Positions 1 through 7,860 of a stretch of 64,000 nt of DNA are shown here, piece after piece. The notes beneath the pieces were generated by a model that had not been told where the DNA came from, did not search any database, and worked only from the letters and a program-made list of their open reading frames with translations. The stretch is from positions 1-64,000 of the forward strand of contig DJOD01000064.1 of NCBI GenBank assembly GCA_002437115.1, read 5' to 3'. Each line of letters begins with the position of its first letter. Positions within the stretch are counted from its first letter, which is position 1. The position numbers and the translations under genes were made by a program. This DNA comes from Prevotella sp. UBA6447. GTDB taxonomy: Bacteria > Bacteroidota > Bacteroidia > Bacteroidales > Bacteroidaceae.

Positions 1-1633
1 TGGTAGAGTCGAGCTTCAAGACACGGAAACCAGTGTCGAGGTCTTGGGTGGTCAAAGGAGTTTCCTCCTTGATTTTCTTGCCAGCACGACGAATTCGCTC
101 CTTGCCGATTTCGCAGATGGTGTGAGGCTTGCCTATGGAATCGAGAAAAGCAATTGCATTTTTTGCTGTTTTCTTAGCTTTGTCTTTAGCCGTTTCAAGA
201 ATCTTGTCTATATTCTCGGGAATTTGCACAAGTATGAATTTTGCACATAATTCGGAGTGCTTGCTATTGATGCGCATTGCGGCTTCTGCCGATGAACCAC
301 TACCAGAGAAGAAATCTAAGATATAATCATCTTTTTCTATGACAAAATTGAATAGTCTGCCAAGTATGGTTGTTGACTTTGGGTTTTGGAAAATATCTCT
401 TGCCATAAGTGATTCGAATTGTTTGGTTGAGGAACGTCCATCTTCATAGATGACAGAGCGTAATACATCTTTTGCATTTTCCAATCTTTTCTTTGGCTTT
501 ATCAGAGTTGTTTCATCAGCCCCGAACATTATGTCATTGTCCTCAATCATTCTTCTCATCGTTTCTTCTGGAAATCTAAACCCTTTATCCGGAATCTTGC
601 AAGGCTTATGTGTTATAGGGTGTAGTATGGTGTATTTATATCCACCAAATGTAGTGTTGGCAATATCCCCATCATGGAAGACTCCTTTTTCGTCAACATT
701 GTCATAATGGGTTACGCCTTTCAGTATTTCTTTATTTTCTTTAATCCATTCACGCAGTTTGATTTGTATGTTGGCAATGTCTTCTTGATACTGTTCTTTT
801 AGTTCTTGATATTTCTTTTGAATGAGTTTTGCCTTTTCACTGTCTGCATACCAGTATTCTTGTGCATCTTTGTTCTTGCAGTAACAAAGAATGTATTCAT
901 GTTCTGTGTTTATTTGTCTTGGATTGTTGTCTGTCGCTGTTTGTAAAACAACACATCCTGTAAAGTTTGAAGCTCCAAAGATTTCATCGCAAACTTTATG
1001 AAGATTTGCAACTTCGTGGTCATCAATAGAAATGAATATAACCCCATCTTCTTTGAGAAAATCTCTTGCAACTTTCAGTCTTGGATAAATCATATTCAAC
1101 CAATCAGTATGGAATCTACCATTCGATTCCATATTGGTGCTTAGTCGGTTACCTTGCTCGTCAAATTGCTCACTAAGTTCAAGATAATCGTTTATCTCTT
1201 CGGCAAAGTTATCTCCATAAATAAAATCTTTTCCTGTATTGTAAGGCGGGTCGATGTAAATCATTTTCACCTTGTGGAGGTAAGTCTCTTTGAGACACTT
1301 CAACACATCGAGGTTGTCGCCCTCGATATAAAGGTTTTGGGTATGATCGAAGTCAACGCTCTCTTCACGACAAGGGCGAAGGGTGGCATTGATAGGGGAG
1401 TTGGCAAGGAGAATCGCCTTGCTCTTATCGGGCCAAGTAAACTGATAGCGCTCCGCACGTTCCGACATGATGCTGTCGGAAAGGTTCTGCTTCAATTTCT
1501 CGAAATCTATCAGATGCTTGGGCTGACCGCTCTTTTCATCCACGGTCTCTGTTACGCAGTCGGGAAACAACTGAGCAATCTTCTGAATGTTGTCTTCCAC
1601 GCCATTGGCGCTTTGCATTCTTAGCTTTTCCAT
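1..1633 (-). CDS. mod: Type III restriction-modification DNA methyltransferase (Mod), 3' end cut by window
   Basis: Reading the minus strand from 1633 to the window edge gives about 544 residues with no stop. The protein opens MEKLRMQSANG, as many type III Mod subunits do. It carries the catalytic DPPY motif (IDPPYNTG, about residue 128) ahead of the SAM-binding motif DFFSGSGS near residue 430. DPPY before the FxGxG motif is the beta-class N6-adenine arrangement. Mod methylates an asymmetric site and gives specificity to the partner Res nuclease. No Res lies upstream, so a partner would have to lie beyond position 1. The frame stays open upstream to an ATG at 1783; I prefer 1633 because family homology begins there. 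The C-terminal end is not visible. The region is AT-rich compared with its neighbours. Confidence 0.9.
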   Translation of the reverse strand, partial: MEKLRMQSANGVEDNIQKIAQLFPDCVTETVDEKSGQPKHLIDFEKLKQNLSDSIMSERAERYQFTWPDKSKAILLANSPINATLRPCREESVDFDHTQNLYIEGDNLDVLKCLKETYLHKVKMIYIDPPYNTGKDFIYGDNFAEEINDYLELSEQFDEQGNRLSTNMESNGRFHTDWLNMIYPRLKVARDFLKEDGVIFISIDDHEVANLHKVCDEIFGASNFTGCVVLQTATDNNPRQINTEHEYILCYCKNKDAQEYWYADSEKAKLIQKKYQELKEQYQEDIANIQIKLREWIKENKEILKGVTHYDNVDEKGVFHDGDIANTTFGGYKYTILHPITHKPCKIPDKGFRFPEETMRRMIEDNDIMFGADETTLIKPKKRLENAKDVLRSVIYEDGRSSTKQFESLMARDIFQNPKSTTILGRLFNFVIEKDDYILDFFSGSGSSAEAAMRINSKHSELCAKFILVQIPENIDKILETAKDKAKKTAKNAIAFLDSIGKPHTICEIGKERIRRAGKKIKEETPLTTQDLDTGFRVLKLDST

Positions 1634-1677
1634 TTGCTTGTTAGCTCTTTTCTTGTTAGTCACTATATATAATAAGG

Positions 1678-1766
1678 TATAGCAACAAACCTCGAAACGA
1701 GCTTCCTGGGGTAGGGATACGACAATCCCTGACACGGAGAAACTTGCCTCAACGTCTTTTGCTATA
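1678..1766 (-). repeat. Nested inverted repeats in the mod leader
   Basis: TATAGCAA at 1678-1685 pairs with TTGCTATA at 1759-1766. Two smaller hairpins lie inside: CTCGaaaCGAG and AGGGAT/ATCCCT around a six-base loop. Together they could form a branched RNA about 45 bases upstream of the mod start. The strand is set to minus because the only nearby downstream gene is mod. Function unknown. Confidence 0.45.
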
Positions 1767-1930
1767 GCTGTAGGGTTGCGCATGGAACTAAATCGTTATC
1801 GGAGTAAAACGGGCATCGACAGAGCTTTCTTGGCAAATGTGCCAGCTCTCATAAAGCCTCTTTGGAAGTGAAGACAAAGAAGAAGCGCAGGCTTCCCTTA
1901 TCTACACTTGAGGCTTTGGCGTTGCCCATT

Positions 1931-1993
1931 CTATACGATAAGTTCCGCCCACGCTATAGCGCAGGCGTTCACAGAACTTATTCATTCGTATAG
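1931..1993. repeat. Large imperfect palindrome upstream of mod
   Basis: CTATACG at 1931-1937 is the complement of CGTATAG at 1987-1993. Inside it ATAAGTTC/GAACTTAT and CGCC/GGCG also pair, around a central CGCTATAGCG. The 63-base element could form a long hairpin or cruciform. It has no T-run, so it is a poor match to a simple terminator. It could be a recombination site, a protein-binding site or part of a structured leader. The rest of 1800-2090 shows no convincing gene. Confidence 0.5.
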
Positions 1994-2092
1994 AATTACT
2001 TTCAATCGCCAAATTTCAAGTGTATTCCGAACAAATTAGTAAACGCAAGTTTATAATCTTACTATGATGTTTCTATCTATTTTCTGTTTCTA

Positions 2093-2326
2093 ATATTCTT
2101 TCCTTTTTATATGGTTTGACATATGATAGCGTAGAGCTACGGGCCGTTGATGTCCTTATGAATATAACAGGCGTAGTTGCCCTATGATTCTTAATATTAT
2201 ATTTGTCAAAATTACGAAAAACTATTGATACCCCAACCTATGCAGCCCCGTTTTAACAAAAAAACTTGCTTGAGCCCATAGTACATTGCGAAGAAGAGCC
2301 GTAACTTTGCTTCTGTACATAAAAAA
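2093..2326. repeat. Direct repeat copy 1, downstream of the ferritin gene
   Basis: Bases 2093-2164 match 3124-3195 with few differences, and 2237-2326 match 3202-3292. This copy carries about 66 extra bases (2165-2230) between the two blocks. The second block contains TAACTTTG, a Bacteroidota -7 type motif pointing toward the ferritin gene. The matching element at 3124-3292 lies directly upstream of the M13 peptidase. This looks like a duplicated promoter region, although neither copy has a -33 TTG at standard spacing. Confidence 0.75.
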
Positions 2327-2332
2327 CAATAC

Positions 2333-2365
2333 AGGCGGTTACACCTTTTGTGATTGTAACCGCCT
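2333..2365 (-). terminator. Rho-independent terminator of the ferritin gene
   Basis: A perfect 10-bp stem, AGGCGGTTAC (2333-2342) against GTAACCGCCT (2356-2365), lies 21 bases past the ferritin stop. On the minus strand it is followed by a T-rich stretch. Confidence 0.8.
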
Positions 2366-2386
2366 ACACGTTTGAATAAATTAGAA

Positions 2387-2872
2387 TTAGTTCTGACGTT
2401 TGCCAAGTGTGCTGTCCAAGTCATAAAGAGCACTTTCACCGAATTTCTCCACCTTGGTCACAATATCGTCAGCGGTAGCCTCTTCCTGTACCTGCTCACG
2501 CACAAACTGCCACATGAAATCCTCAGCAGCGAAATCGCCTTCTTCCTTGGCGATTTTCAGCAAGTTGTTGATCATCTGAGATACCTTGCATTCATGTCCG
2601 TATACATTGCGGAACAAAGCTAACGGAGTTTCCCAACTGAACGGAACGTCTTTCACGGTCTCCACTTTAGCTGTACCGCCACGTTTGATCACGAAGTCTG
2701 CCATCATTGAAGCGTGTGTGCGCTCTTCAACAGATTGTTTCTCCAACCAAGCCGCAAAGCCGCTATATCCTTCTTTAGCGCAGAAGAAAGACATAGACAA
2801 ATACAGATTGGAAGACCACAACTCATTTGCTATCTGGTCGTTGATAGCTTCTTCAAGTTTCTTTGAAATCAT
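2387..2872 (-). CDS. ftnA: Ferritin (non-haem, bacterial FtnA type)
   Basis: This 161-residue protein is full length for bacterial ferritin, which oxidises Fe(II) and stores the ferric mineral inside a 24-subunit shell. The ferroxidase ligands fall where expected for FtnA: E17, E50, H53, E94 and Q127, with E130 nearby. No haem-binding Met is apparent, so bacterioferritin is unlikely. A TAAATTTG motif at 2912-2919 on the minus strand is a plausible -7 element. The gene stands alone, followed by its own terminator, and lies between the two copies of a duplicated intergenic block. Expression is probably tied to iron or oxidative stress, but I see no specific operator. Confidence 0.95.
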   Translation of the reverse strand: MISKKLEEAINDQIANELWSSNLYLSMSFFCAKEGYSGFAAWLEKQSVEERTHASMMADFVIKRGGTAKVETVKDVPFSWETPLALFRNVYGHECKVSQMINNLLKIAKEEGDFAAEDFMWQFVREQVQEEATADDIVTKVEKFGESALYDLDSTLGKRQN

Positions 2873-3123
2873 AGTTACTTATGTATTTGTAAATACTTAT
2901 TTTTATAAATACAAATTTACTCATATTCTTGAAGATATGGTAATTTTTCTCAGCTTAAATATGTTAAATAAGTTTTATACCGACCAATATTCAGCTAATT
3001 ACAAAGTAATAGTTTGAAATATAAAGTTATTTAACGTAAGGCTGTCAAATGGTTAGGTAAAGTCTTTGCTTATGATTTTCTTACCATGCTTCCTTTATAC
3101 AGTCATTTCGGTTGATTATTTTT

Positions 3124-3292
3124 ATATTCTTTCCGTGTTATATGGTTTGACATATGATAGCGTAGAGCTACGAGCCGTTGATGTCCTTATGAATACACCA
3201 GCCTATGCAGCCCCGTTTTAACAAAAAAAACTTGCTTGAACCCATACAACATTGCGAAGAATAGCCGTAACTTTGCATCTGTACATAAAAAT
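3124..3292 (+). repeat. Direct repeat copy 2, upstream region of the M13 peptidase
   Basis: This is the continuous copy of the block described at 2093-2326. It ends 12 bases before the peptidase start and contains TAACTTTG at 3268-3275 as a likely -7 element. No TTG sits 20 bases further upstream. It fills most of the 2873-3304 gap; the remaining 2873-3123 holds the ferritin promoter region and nothing else I can identify. Confidence 0.7.
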
Positions 3293-3304
3293 TATCATAT
3301 CATT

Positions 3305-5332
3305 ATGAACAAGAAAATACTCCTCGTGGGCTTGGCCCTGTGCGCCACAACCACCTTCGCCCAGTCCACGCCACAATCGGGCATCGACCCGAAGAACCTC
3401 GACACCAGCGTCCGCCCTGGCGACGACTTCTACCACTACGCGGCTGGCGGCTGGCTCAAGAGCCACCCACTCGACGCCGAGCACACCGACAACGGCGCTT
3501 TCACCGACCTCTATGAGCTCAACCAGAAACGCATACAGGACATCATCCTGCAATACGCCTCCGCACCCCAGAAGCAGGGCACGCTGGGACAAAAGATCGG
3601 GTCGCTCTACAACCTCATGATGGACTCCACGCGCATGAACCGCCAGGGGGCATCCGTCATCAAGCCCACACTCGACAGGATCGCCGCCATCAAGGATCGC
3701 CGCGAATACCAATTGGTGACAGCCCAGCTCGACCGCGCTGGCGAGAGCACCATGATGTTTGGCATCGGTGTCACAGCCGACCAGAAGAACGCCGACTGGA
3801 ACATCGTCTACGTGGGACAGGGCGGTCTTGGCCTCGGCTCACGCGACTACTACCTCTCAGACGACGCTCAGAACAAGCGCGTGCTCGAAGCCTACAAGAC
3901 CTATCTCAAAAAACTTTTCAGCATGACGGGCAGCGACGAGGCCACGGCCGAGAAGAAGATGCAGACGGTAATCGCCCTTGAGACGCGCATCGCCAAGGCC
4001 AGCTACGACCGCGTGAAGCTGCGCGACGTGGAGGGCAACTACCACAAGCTCTCCTACGCGCAACTCATCAGCGAATACCCAGGCATCGACTGGGGCAACA
4101 TCTTCCTGGCCAGCGGGTACCCGGCCTTCGACAATGTGGATCTCGGACAGCCTGAGCCTATCCATGAGGTGGAGAAAATCTTGGCTGACACGCCACTCGA
4201 CGACCTGAAGACCTATGCCGAGGCCAAGGTCATCACCGGTGCCACTTCGCAGATGGGCGACGACTTCCACAAGGTGGCCTTCAAGCTGAGACAAGTGATG
4301 ACGGGTGTCAAGAAAGACCGCCCACGCTGGAAGCGCGCCGTGTCGCTCGTGAGCAACGTGCTGGGAGAGGCCATCGGCAAGCTCTACGTGGAGAAATACT
4401 TCCCGGAGACGAGCAAGCAGCGCATGCTCGAGCTTGTGCACAACCTGCAGACGGCTCTCGGCCAGCGCATCGACAACCTGGCATGGATGAGCCCGGCCAC
4501 CAAGGCGCAGGCAAAGGACAAGCTCTCACACTTCATCATCAAGATAGGCTATCCCGACAAGTGGAAAGACTACACGGGCCTGGAGGTCAACGACAGCCTC
4601 TCCCTCTACGAGAACATGGCGCGCATAGCCCGCTGGAACAACGATGATGAGATAGCCCGCAACGTCAACAAACGCGTCGACAAGACGGAATGGGGCATGA
4701 CACCACAGACCATCAACGCCTACTACAACCCCTCGACCAACGAGATTTGCTTCCCGGCAGCCATCCTGCAGCCGCCCTTCTTCGACCCGAAGGCCGACGA
4801 CGCGGTCAACTATGGTGCCATCGGCGCAGTGATCGGACATGAGATGAGTCATGGCTTCGACGACCAGGGAGCACAGTTTGACAAGGACGGCAACCAACGC
4901 AACTGGTGGACACCGGCCGACAAGAAAAACTTCGAGGCTCGCACGGGTGTGCTCGCCAACTTCTTCTCACGGTTTGAGGTACTGCCCGGCGTGAAGGTGA
5001 ACGGCCAACAGACTCTCGGCGAAAACATCGGCGACAATGGTGGCTTGAACATTGCCTACACAGCCTTGCAGAACACCATGAAAGAAAAATCTCTCGGCAC
5101 GGAAGACGGCTTCACGCCCGACCAGCGTTTCTTCCTGTCTTGGGCTCGCGTGTGGGCCTCGAATGCCACGGAAGAGTATGTCAAATACTTACTCACGGTC
5201 GACGTGCACTCACCCAACATGGCTCGCGTGAACGCTGCATTGCCACAAATCGACGCCTGGTACAAGGCTTTCAACGTAAAGAAGGGCGACAAGTTGTTCA
5301 TCCCCAAGAAACAACGGGCGCACATCTGGTAA
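3305..5332 (+). CDS. pepO: M13 family zinc metallopeptidase (neprilysin/PepO type), secreted
   Basis: This 675-residue protein begins with a signal peptide (MNKKILLVGLALCATTTFA). The zinc site HEMSH is at 512-516, and ENIGD at 573-577 supplies the third ligand, as in neprilysin and PepO. The N-terminal DDFYHYAAGGW motif is also typical of M13. The family cleaves short peptides; here the enzyme should act in the periplasm or at the outer surface. The usual C-terminal CxxW is AHIW here, so the cysteine is missing. I chose the ATG at 3305 over an upstream in-frame one (3236) because the signal peptide starts there. The gene is monocistronic, with a strong hairpin after the stop. Confidence 0.93.
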   Translation: MNKKILLVGLALCATTTFAQSTPQSGIDPKNLDTSVRPGDDFYHYAAGGWLKSHPLDAEHTDNGAFTDLYELNQKRIQDIILQYASAPQKQGTLGQKIGSLYNLMMDSTRMNRQGASVIKPTLDRIAAIKDRREYQLVTAQLDRAGESTMMFGIGVTADQKNADWNIVYVGQGGLGLGSRDYYLSDDAQNKRVLEAYKTYLKKLFSMTGSDEATAEKKMQTVIALETRIAKASYDRVKLRDVEGNYHKLSYAQLISEYPGIDWGNIFLASGYPAFDNVDLGQPEPIHEVEKILADTPLDDLKTYAEAKVITGATSQMGDDFHKVAFKLRQVMTGVKKDRPRWKRAVSLVSNVLGEAIGKLYVEKYFPETSKQRMLELVHNLQTALGQRIDNLAWMSPATKAQAKDKLSHFIIKIGYPDKWKDYTGLEVNDSLSLYENMARIARWNNDDEIARNVNKRVDKTEWGMTPQTINAYYNPSTNEICFPAAILQPPFFDPKADDAVNYGAIGAVIGHEMSHGFDDQGAQFDKDGNQRNWWTPADKKNFEARTGVLANFFSRFEVLPGVKVNGQQTLGENIGDNGGLNIAYTALQNTMKEKSLGTEDGFTPDQRFFLSWARVWASNATEEYVKYLLTVDVHSPNMARVNAALPQIDAWYKAFNVKKGDKLFIPKKQRAHIW

Positions 5333-5354
5333 AAGCTCCCATACACACAAAGAC

Positions 5355-5390
5355 AGCCCCTATCGCTATGACGTCGATAGGGGCTATCTT
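5355..5390. terminator. Terminator between convergent pepO and transporter genes
   Basis: An 11-bp perfect stem, AGCCCCTATCG (5355-5365) against CGATAGGGGCT (5375-5385), is followed by a T-rich tract. It lies between two convergent genes and may serve both. Confidence 0.85.
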
Positions 5391-5431
5391 GTTTTGTGCT
5401 CGTCAAGGGATCCAAACAGTTGGAAGCATTG

Positions 5432-6898
5432 TCAGATCAGTCCTTGCTTGCCCAGCACGATGAGCAGCGAGAAGCCAAGAACAAGGGTGACAAGCCCCAC
5501 CACAAGGCCAGCCTTCGACATGTCTTTCTGCTCAACGAGACCCGTGGAATAGGCGATGGCGTTGGGTGGCGTGGAGATGGGCAGGCACATGGCAGCCGAC
5601 GCGGCTACGGCGATGCCAATGAGCACGGTCGACGTGCCGCCGATGATTGTGAGCTTGTCGCCCATGCCCTCACATACCACGGCCAGAATGGGAATCATCA
5701 AGGCCGCCGTGGCCGTGTTGCTGATGAAGTTGGAGAGGAAGAAAGTGACAAAGCCAGCGATGACCAAGATGACCACTGGGCTCCACTCGCCAAAGGGTAT
5801 GGCGTCGATGGCAGCCTTGGCCAGCCCCGTGCCGTTCATGGCCAGGCCGAGCGCAAAACCTCCGGCCACCATCCAGATGACACCCCAGTCGATGTCCTGC
5901 AGGTCCTTGGCCGTGATGACACCCGTGAAGGCGAAGACTGCAATGGGTAGCATGGCAACCGTGTTGGCGTTGATGCCGATAGGCTTACCAAACACCCAGA
6001 GGATAATGGTTACAGCAAAGGTGATGCCCACTACAACCGTGCGCCAATTGTGTTGCATGTCACCCTCAATCTCCAGGTCGATGGTCTTCTGCTGGAAGGG
6101 GAAGAACATCTTGAGCAACAGCCACGAGATAACAAGAAGCACCAGCACGAGGGGCACCATGAACGCCATCCAATCACCGAAGCTAATGTCGAGATTCATA
6201 CCCGCAGTGTCGTTGAGCACCTTGTAGGCAAAGGCGTTGGGCGGCGTGCCGATAGGTGTTCCCATGCCGCCAAGATTGGCACCGATGGGAATGGCCATGG
6301 TGAGGGCGATGCGCCCTCTGCCGTTGGCCGGCAGTGACTTGAAGACCGGGGTGAGGAAGGTGAGCATCATGGCCGCCGTGGCGGTGTTGCTGATGAACAT
6401 CGAGAAGACACCCGTGATGAGCAAGAAACCCAGCAGCACCATCTCGCTGCGGTGCCCAAACGGACGGATGAGTGCCTTTGCCATCCACACGTCGAGACCC
6501 GACTTGGTGGCGGCAATGGCCAGGATGAATCCACCGAGGAACAGGATGATGGTGGGGTCGGCAAAGCAGGCCATGATACCCACCGAGTCGAGCAACTGGC
6601 CATACTCTCCTTCTGACCCTTGCATGAAAGAGAATGAGGAATCGCTCACGAAGAAGAGCAACACAAAAATGATGGTGACCGATGTGGACCAAGCGGGAAT
6701 GGCCTCAGTGAGCCACAACATGACAGCCATGACGAAGATGGCGATGACGCGCTGGTGAACCACCGTCAGCCCGTCGATGCCGAAGACCTCGGCGGGCAGG
6801 TTCCACACGATGACTGTGACCAGGGCGGTCAGCAGGAACCACAGCGCCTTCTTCTTGTTGAAGTCGCCGCTTAATACTTTTTTTACCGTTTCTTGCAT
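5432..6898 (-). CDS. DASS/SLC13 family sodium:anion symporter
   Basis: This 488-residue inner-membrane protein has many hydrophobic segments. It carries two SNTATAA motifs, one in each half, which are the substrate/sodium signature of the divalent anion:sodium symporter family (CitT, SdcS, NaDC). Members move dicarboxylates such as succinate, citrate or malate, or sulfate, using sodium. The exact substrate cannot be read from sequence, though a C4-dicarboxylate fits a succinate-producing anaerobe. A TACCTTTG -7 motif lies on the minus strand at 6962-6969. Nearby genes do not narrow the substrate. Confidence 0.88.
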   Translation of the reverse strand: MQETVKKVLSGDFNKKKALWFLLTALVTVIVWNLPAEVFGIDGLTVVHQRVIAIFVMAVMLWLTEAIPAWSTSVTIIFVLLFFVSDSSFSFMQGSEGEYGQLLDSVGIMACFADPTIILFLGGFILAIAATKSGLDVWMAKALIRPFGHRSEMVLLGFLLITGVFSMFISNTATAAMMLTFLTPVFKSLPANGRGRIALTMAIPIGANLGGMGTPIGTPPNAFAYKVLNDTAGMNLDISFGDWMAFMVPLVLVLLVISWLLLKMFFPFQQKTIDLEIEGDMQHNWRTVVVGITFAVTIILWVFGKPIGINANTVAMLPIAVFAFTGVITAKDLQDIDWGVIWMVAGGFALGLAMNGTGLAKAAIDAIPFGEWSPVVILVIAGFVTFFLSNFISNTATAALMIPILAVVCEGMGDKLTIIGGTSTVLIGIAVAASAAMCLPISTPPNAIAYSTGLVEQKDMSKAGLVVGLVTLVLGFSLLIVLGKQGLI

Positions 6899-7086
6899 TG
6901 TATCTTTGGTTTTAGTGTTTAGGGTCGGTTAAGGTGCATGCCAGCACTTGGCTTGACACTACAAAGGTACGGCAAAGGTCTGACAATTGAAGTAAAGAAA
7001 TCAGAAAAACATCCGACTGATCTAAAATTCTGCGAAATTTCCGCGAAGTCGTTTGTTTGGGAAAGCGGTTTAATGACAAAAGAACT

Positions 7087-7118
7087 AAGAGCCATGCTAC
7101 CTCAAAAGCGTGGCTCTT
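7087..7118 (-). terminator. Probable terminator of the DUF1573 gene
   Basis: AAGAGCCA near 7087-7094 pairs with TGGCTCTT at 7111-7118, about 90 bases past the DUF1573 stop, with T-rich sequence following on the minus strand. The rest of the 6899-7206 gap holds the transporter's upstream region and no gene. Confidence 0.55.
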
Positions 7119-7206
7119 TTCACTATATTGAATAGACAGAAGGGGGCAAAAGAAATAAGTATTAGCTATTATATGCGAAATAATAACTAATATTTATCAC
7201 CTCGAA

Positions 7207-7596
7207 TTAGTTTTTCTGGTCTTCCTTCATGATGCCCTCAATGTAAAGGCGTGTCATCTCTGGCACTCCATTGGTGCGCACGGTGATAGTTTTCTTGAAA
7301 TGCCCAGGAAAGCGGCCTCGGCCATTGTAGGTAACGCTAATGGTTCCCTTCTCACCAGGCTTCACAGGAGTCTTGGTGTACTTTGGAACAGTGCAACCGC
7401 AACTGGCCACCGCCTGGTTGATCACCAAAGGCTTGTCGCCCACATTGGTAAAAGTGAAGGTGCACTGCTGCACGTTCTTGCTCTCAACAAACGTGCCGAA
7501 ATCGTGTGAGAGCTTGTCAAACTTGATCTTGGCCTGGGCGTTGGCAACGGAGATGCCTCCCAAGAGCATCATCCAAGCGAAAAGTATCTTTTTCAT
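7207..7596 (-). CDS. Secreted DUF1573 domain protein
   Basis: A 129-residue protein with a signal peptide (MKKILFAWMMLLGGISVANA) followed by one DUF1573 domain, an Ig-like fold of the ASPM/SPD-2/Hydin class. The family signatures HDFGTF, FTFTNVGDKPLVI and SCGCTVP are all present. DUF1573 proteins are abundant in Bacteroidota and their role is unproven. I placed the start at 7596, not the upstream in-frame 7662, because the signal peptide begins there and a TACTTTTG -7 motif lies at 7652-7659 on the minus strand. The gene appears monocistronic. Confidence 0.88.
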   Translation of the reverse strand: MKKILFAWMMLLGGISVANAQAKIKFDKLSHDFGTFVESKNVQQCTFTFTNVGDKPLVINQAVASCGCTVPKYTKTPVKPGEKGTISVTYNGRGRFPGHFKKTITVRTNGVPEMTRLYIEGIMKEDQKN

Positions 7597-7860
7597 TTTA
7601 CACCTTATTATATTGTTGTCTTCACAACAGGTTACGCATTTAAAGACTTCGCAAAAGTACAAAATGTTTCCTTAGCCTTGCTAATTTTAAGGATTTTTTA
7701 ACAGCCTTTTAGAACCAGCAACCAGAACTATCAACCCAAAAAGGCATCACTGCGCCTGCAAGAACGGTTACAAAGAAGGTTAGCAAGCCCACCTGGAAGA
7801 AAAAACAGGGAAATCGCTTGGCAGTCTCAAATAAAATTACGAATTTTACAAAAAATTTGT

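Noticed and set aside
1771..1783. ATG at 1783 as the mod start
   Set aside because: The 50 added residues lie over the inverted repeats and do not look like a Mod N-terminus; 1633 fits the family. Kept as an alternative in the mod entry.
3241..3275. A full canonical promoter in the pepO upstream repeat
   Set aside because: The TAACTTTG -7 motif is good, but no TTG lies 20 bases upstream (nearest at 13 or 29), so only the -7 is claimed.
5396..6758. Plus-strand open frames opposite the DASS transporter gene
   Set aside because: They lack recognisable protein character and mirror a well-supported membrane protein on the other strand; they are shadows of a GC-rich gene.
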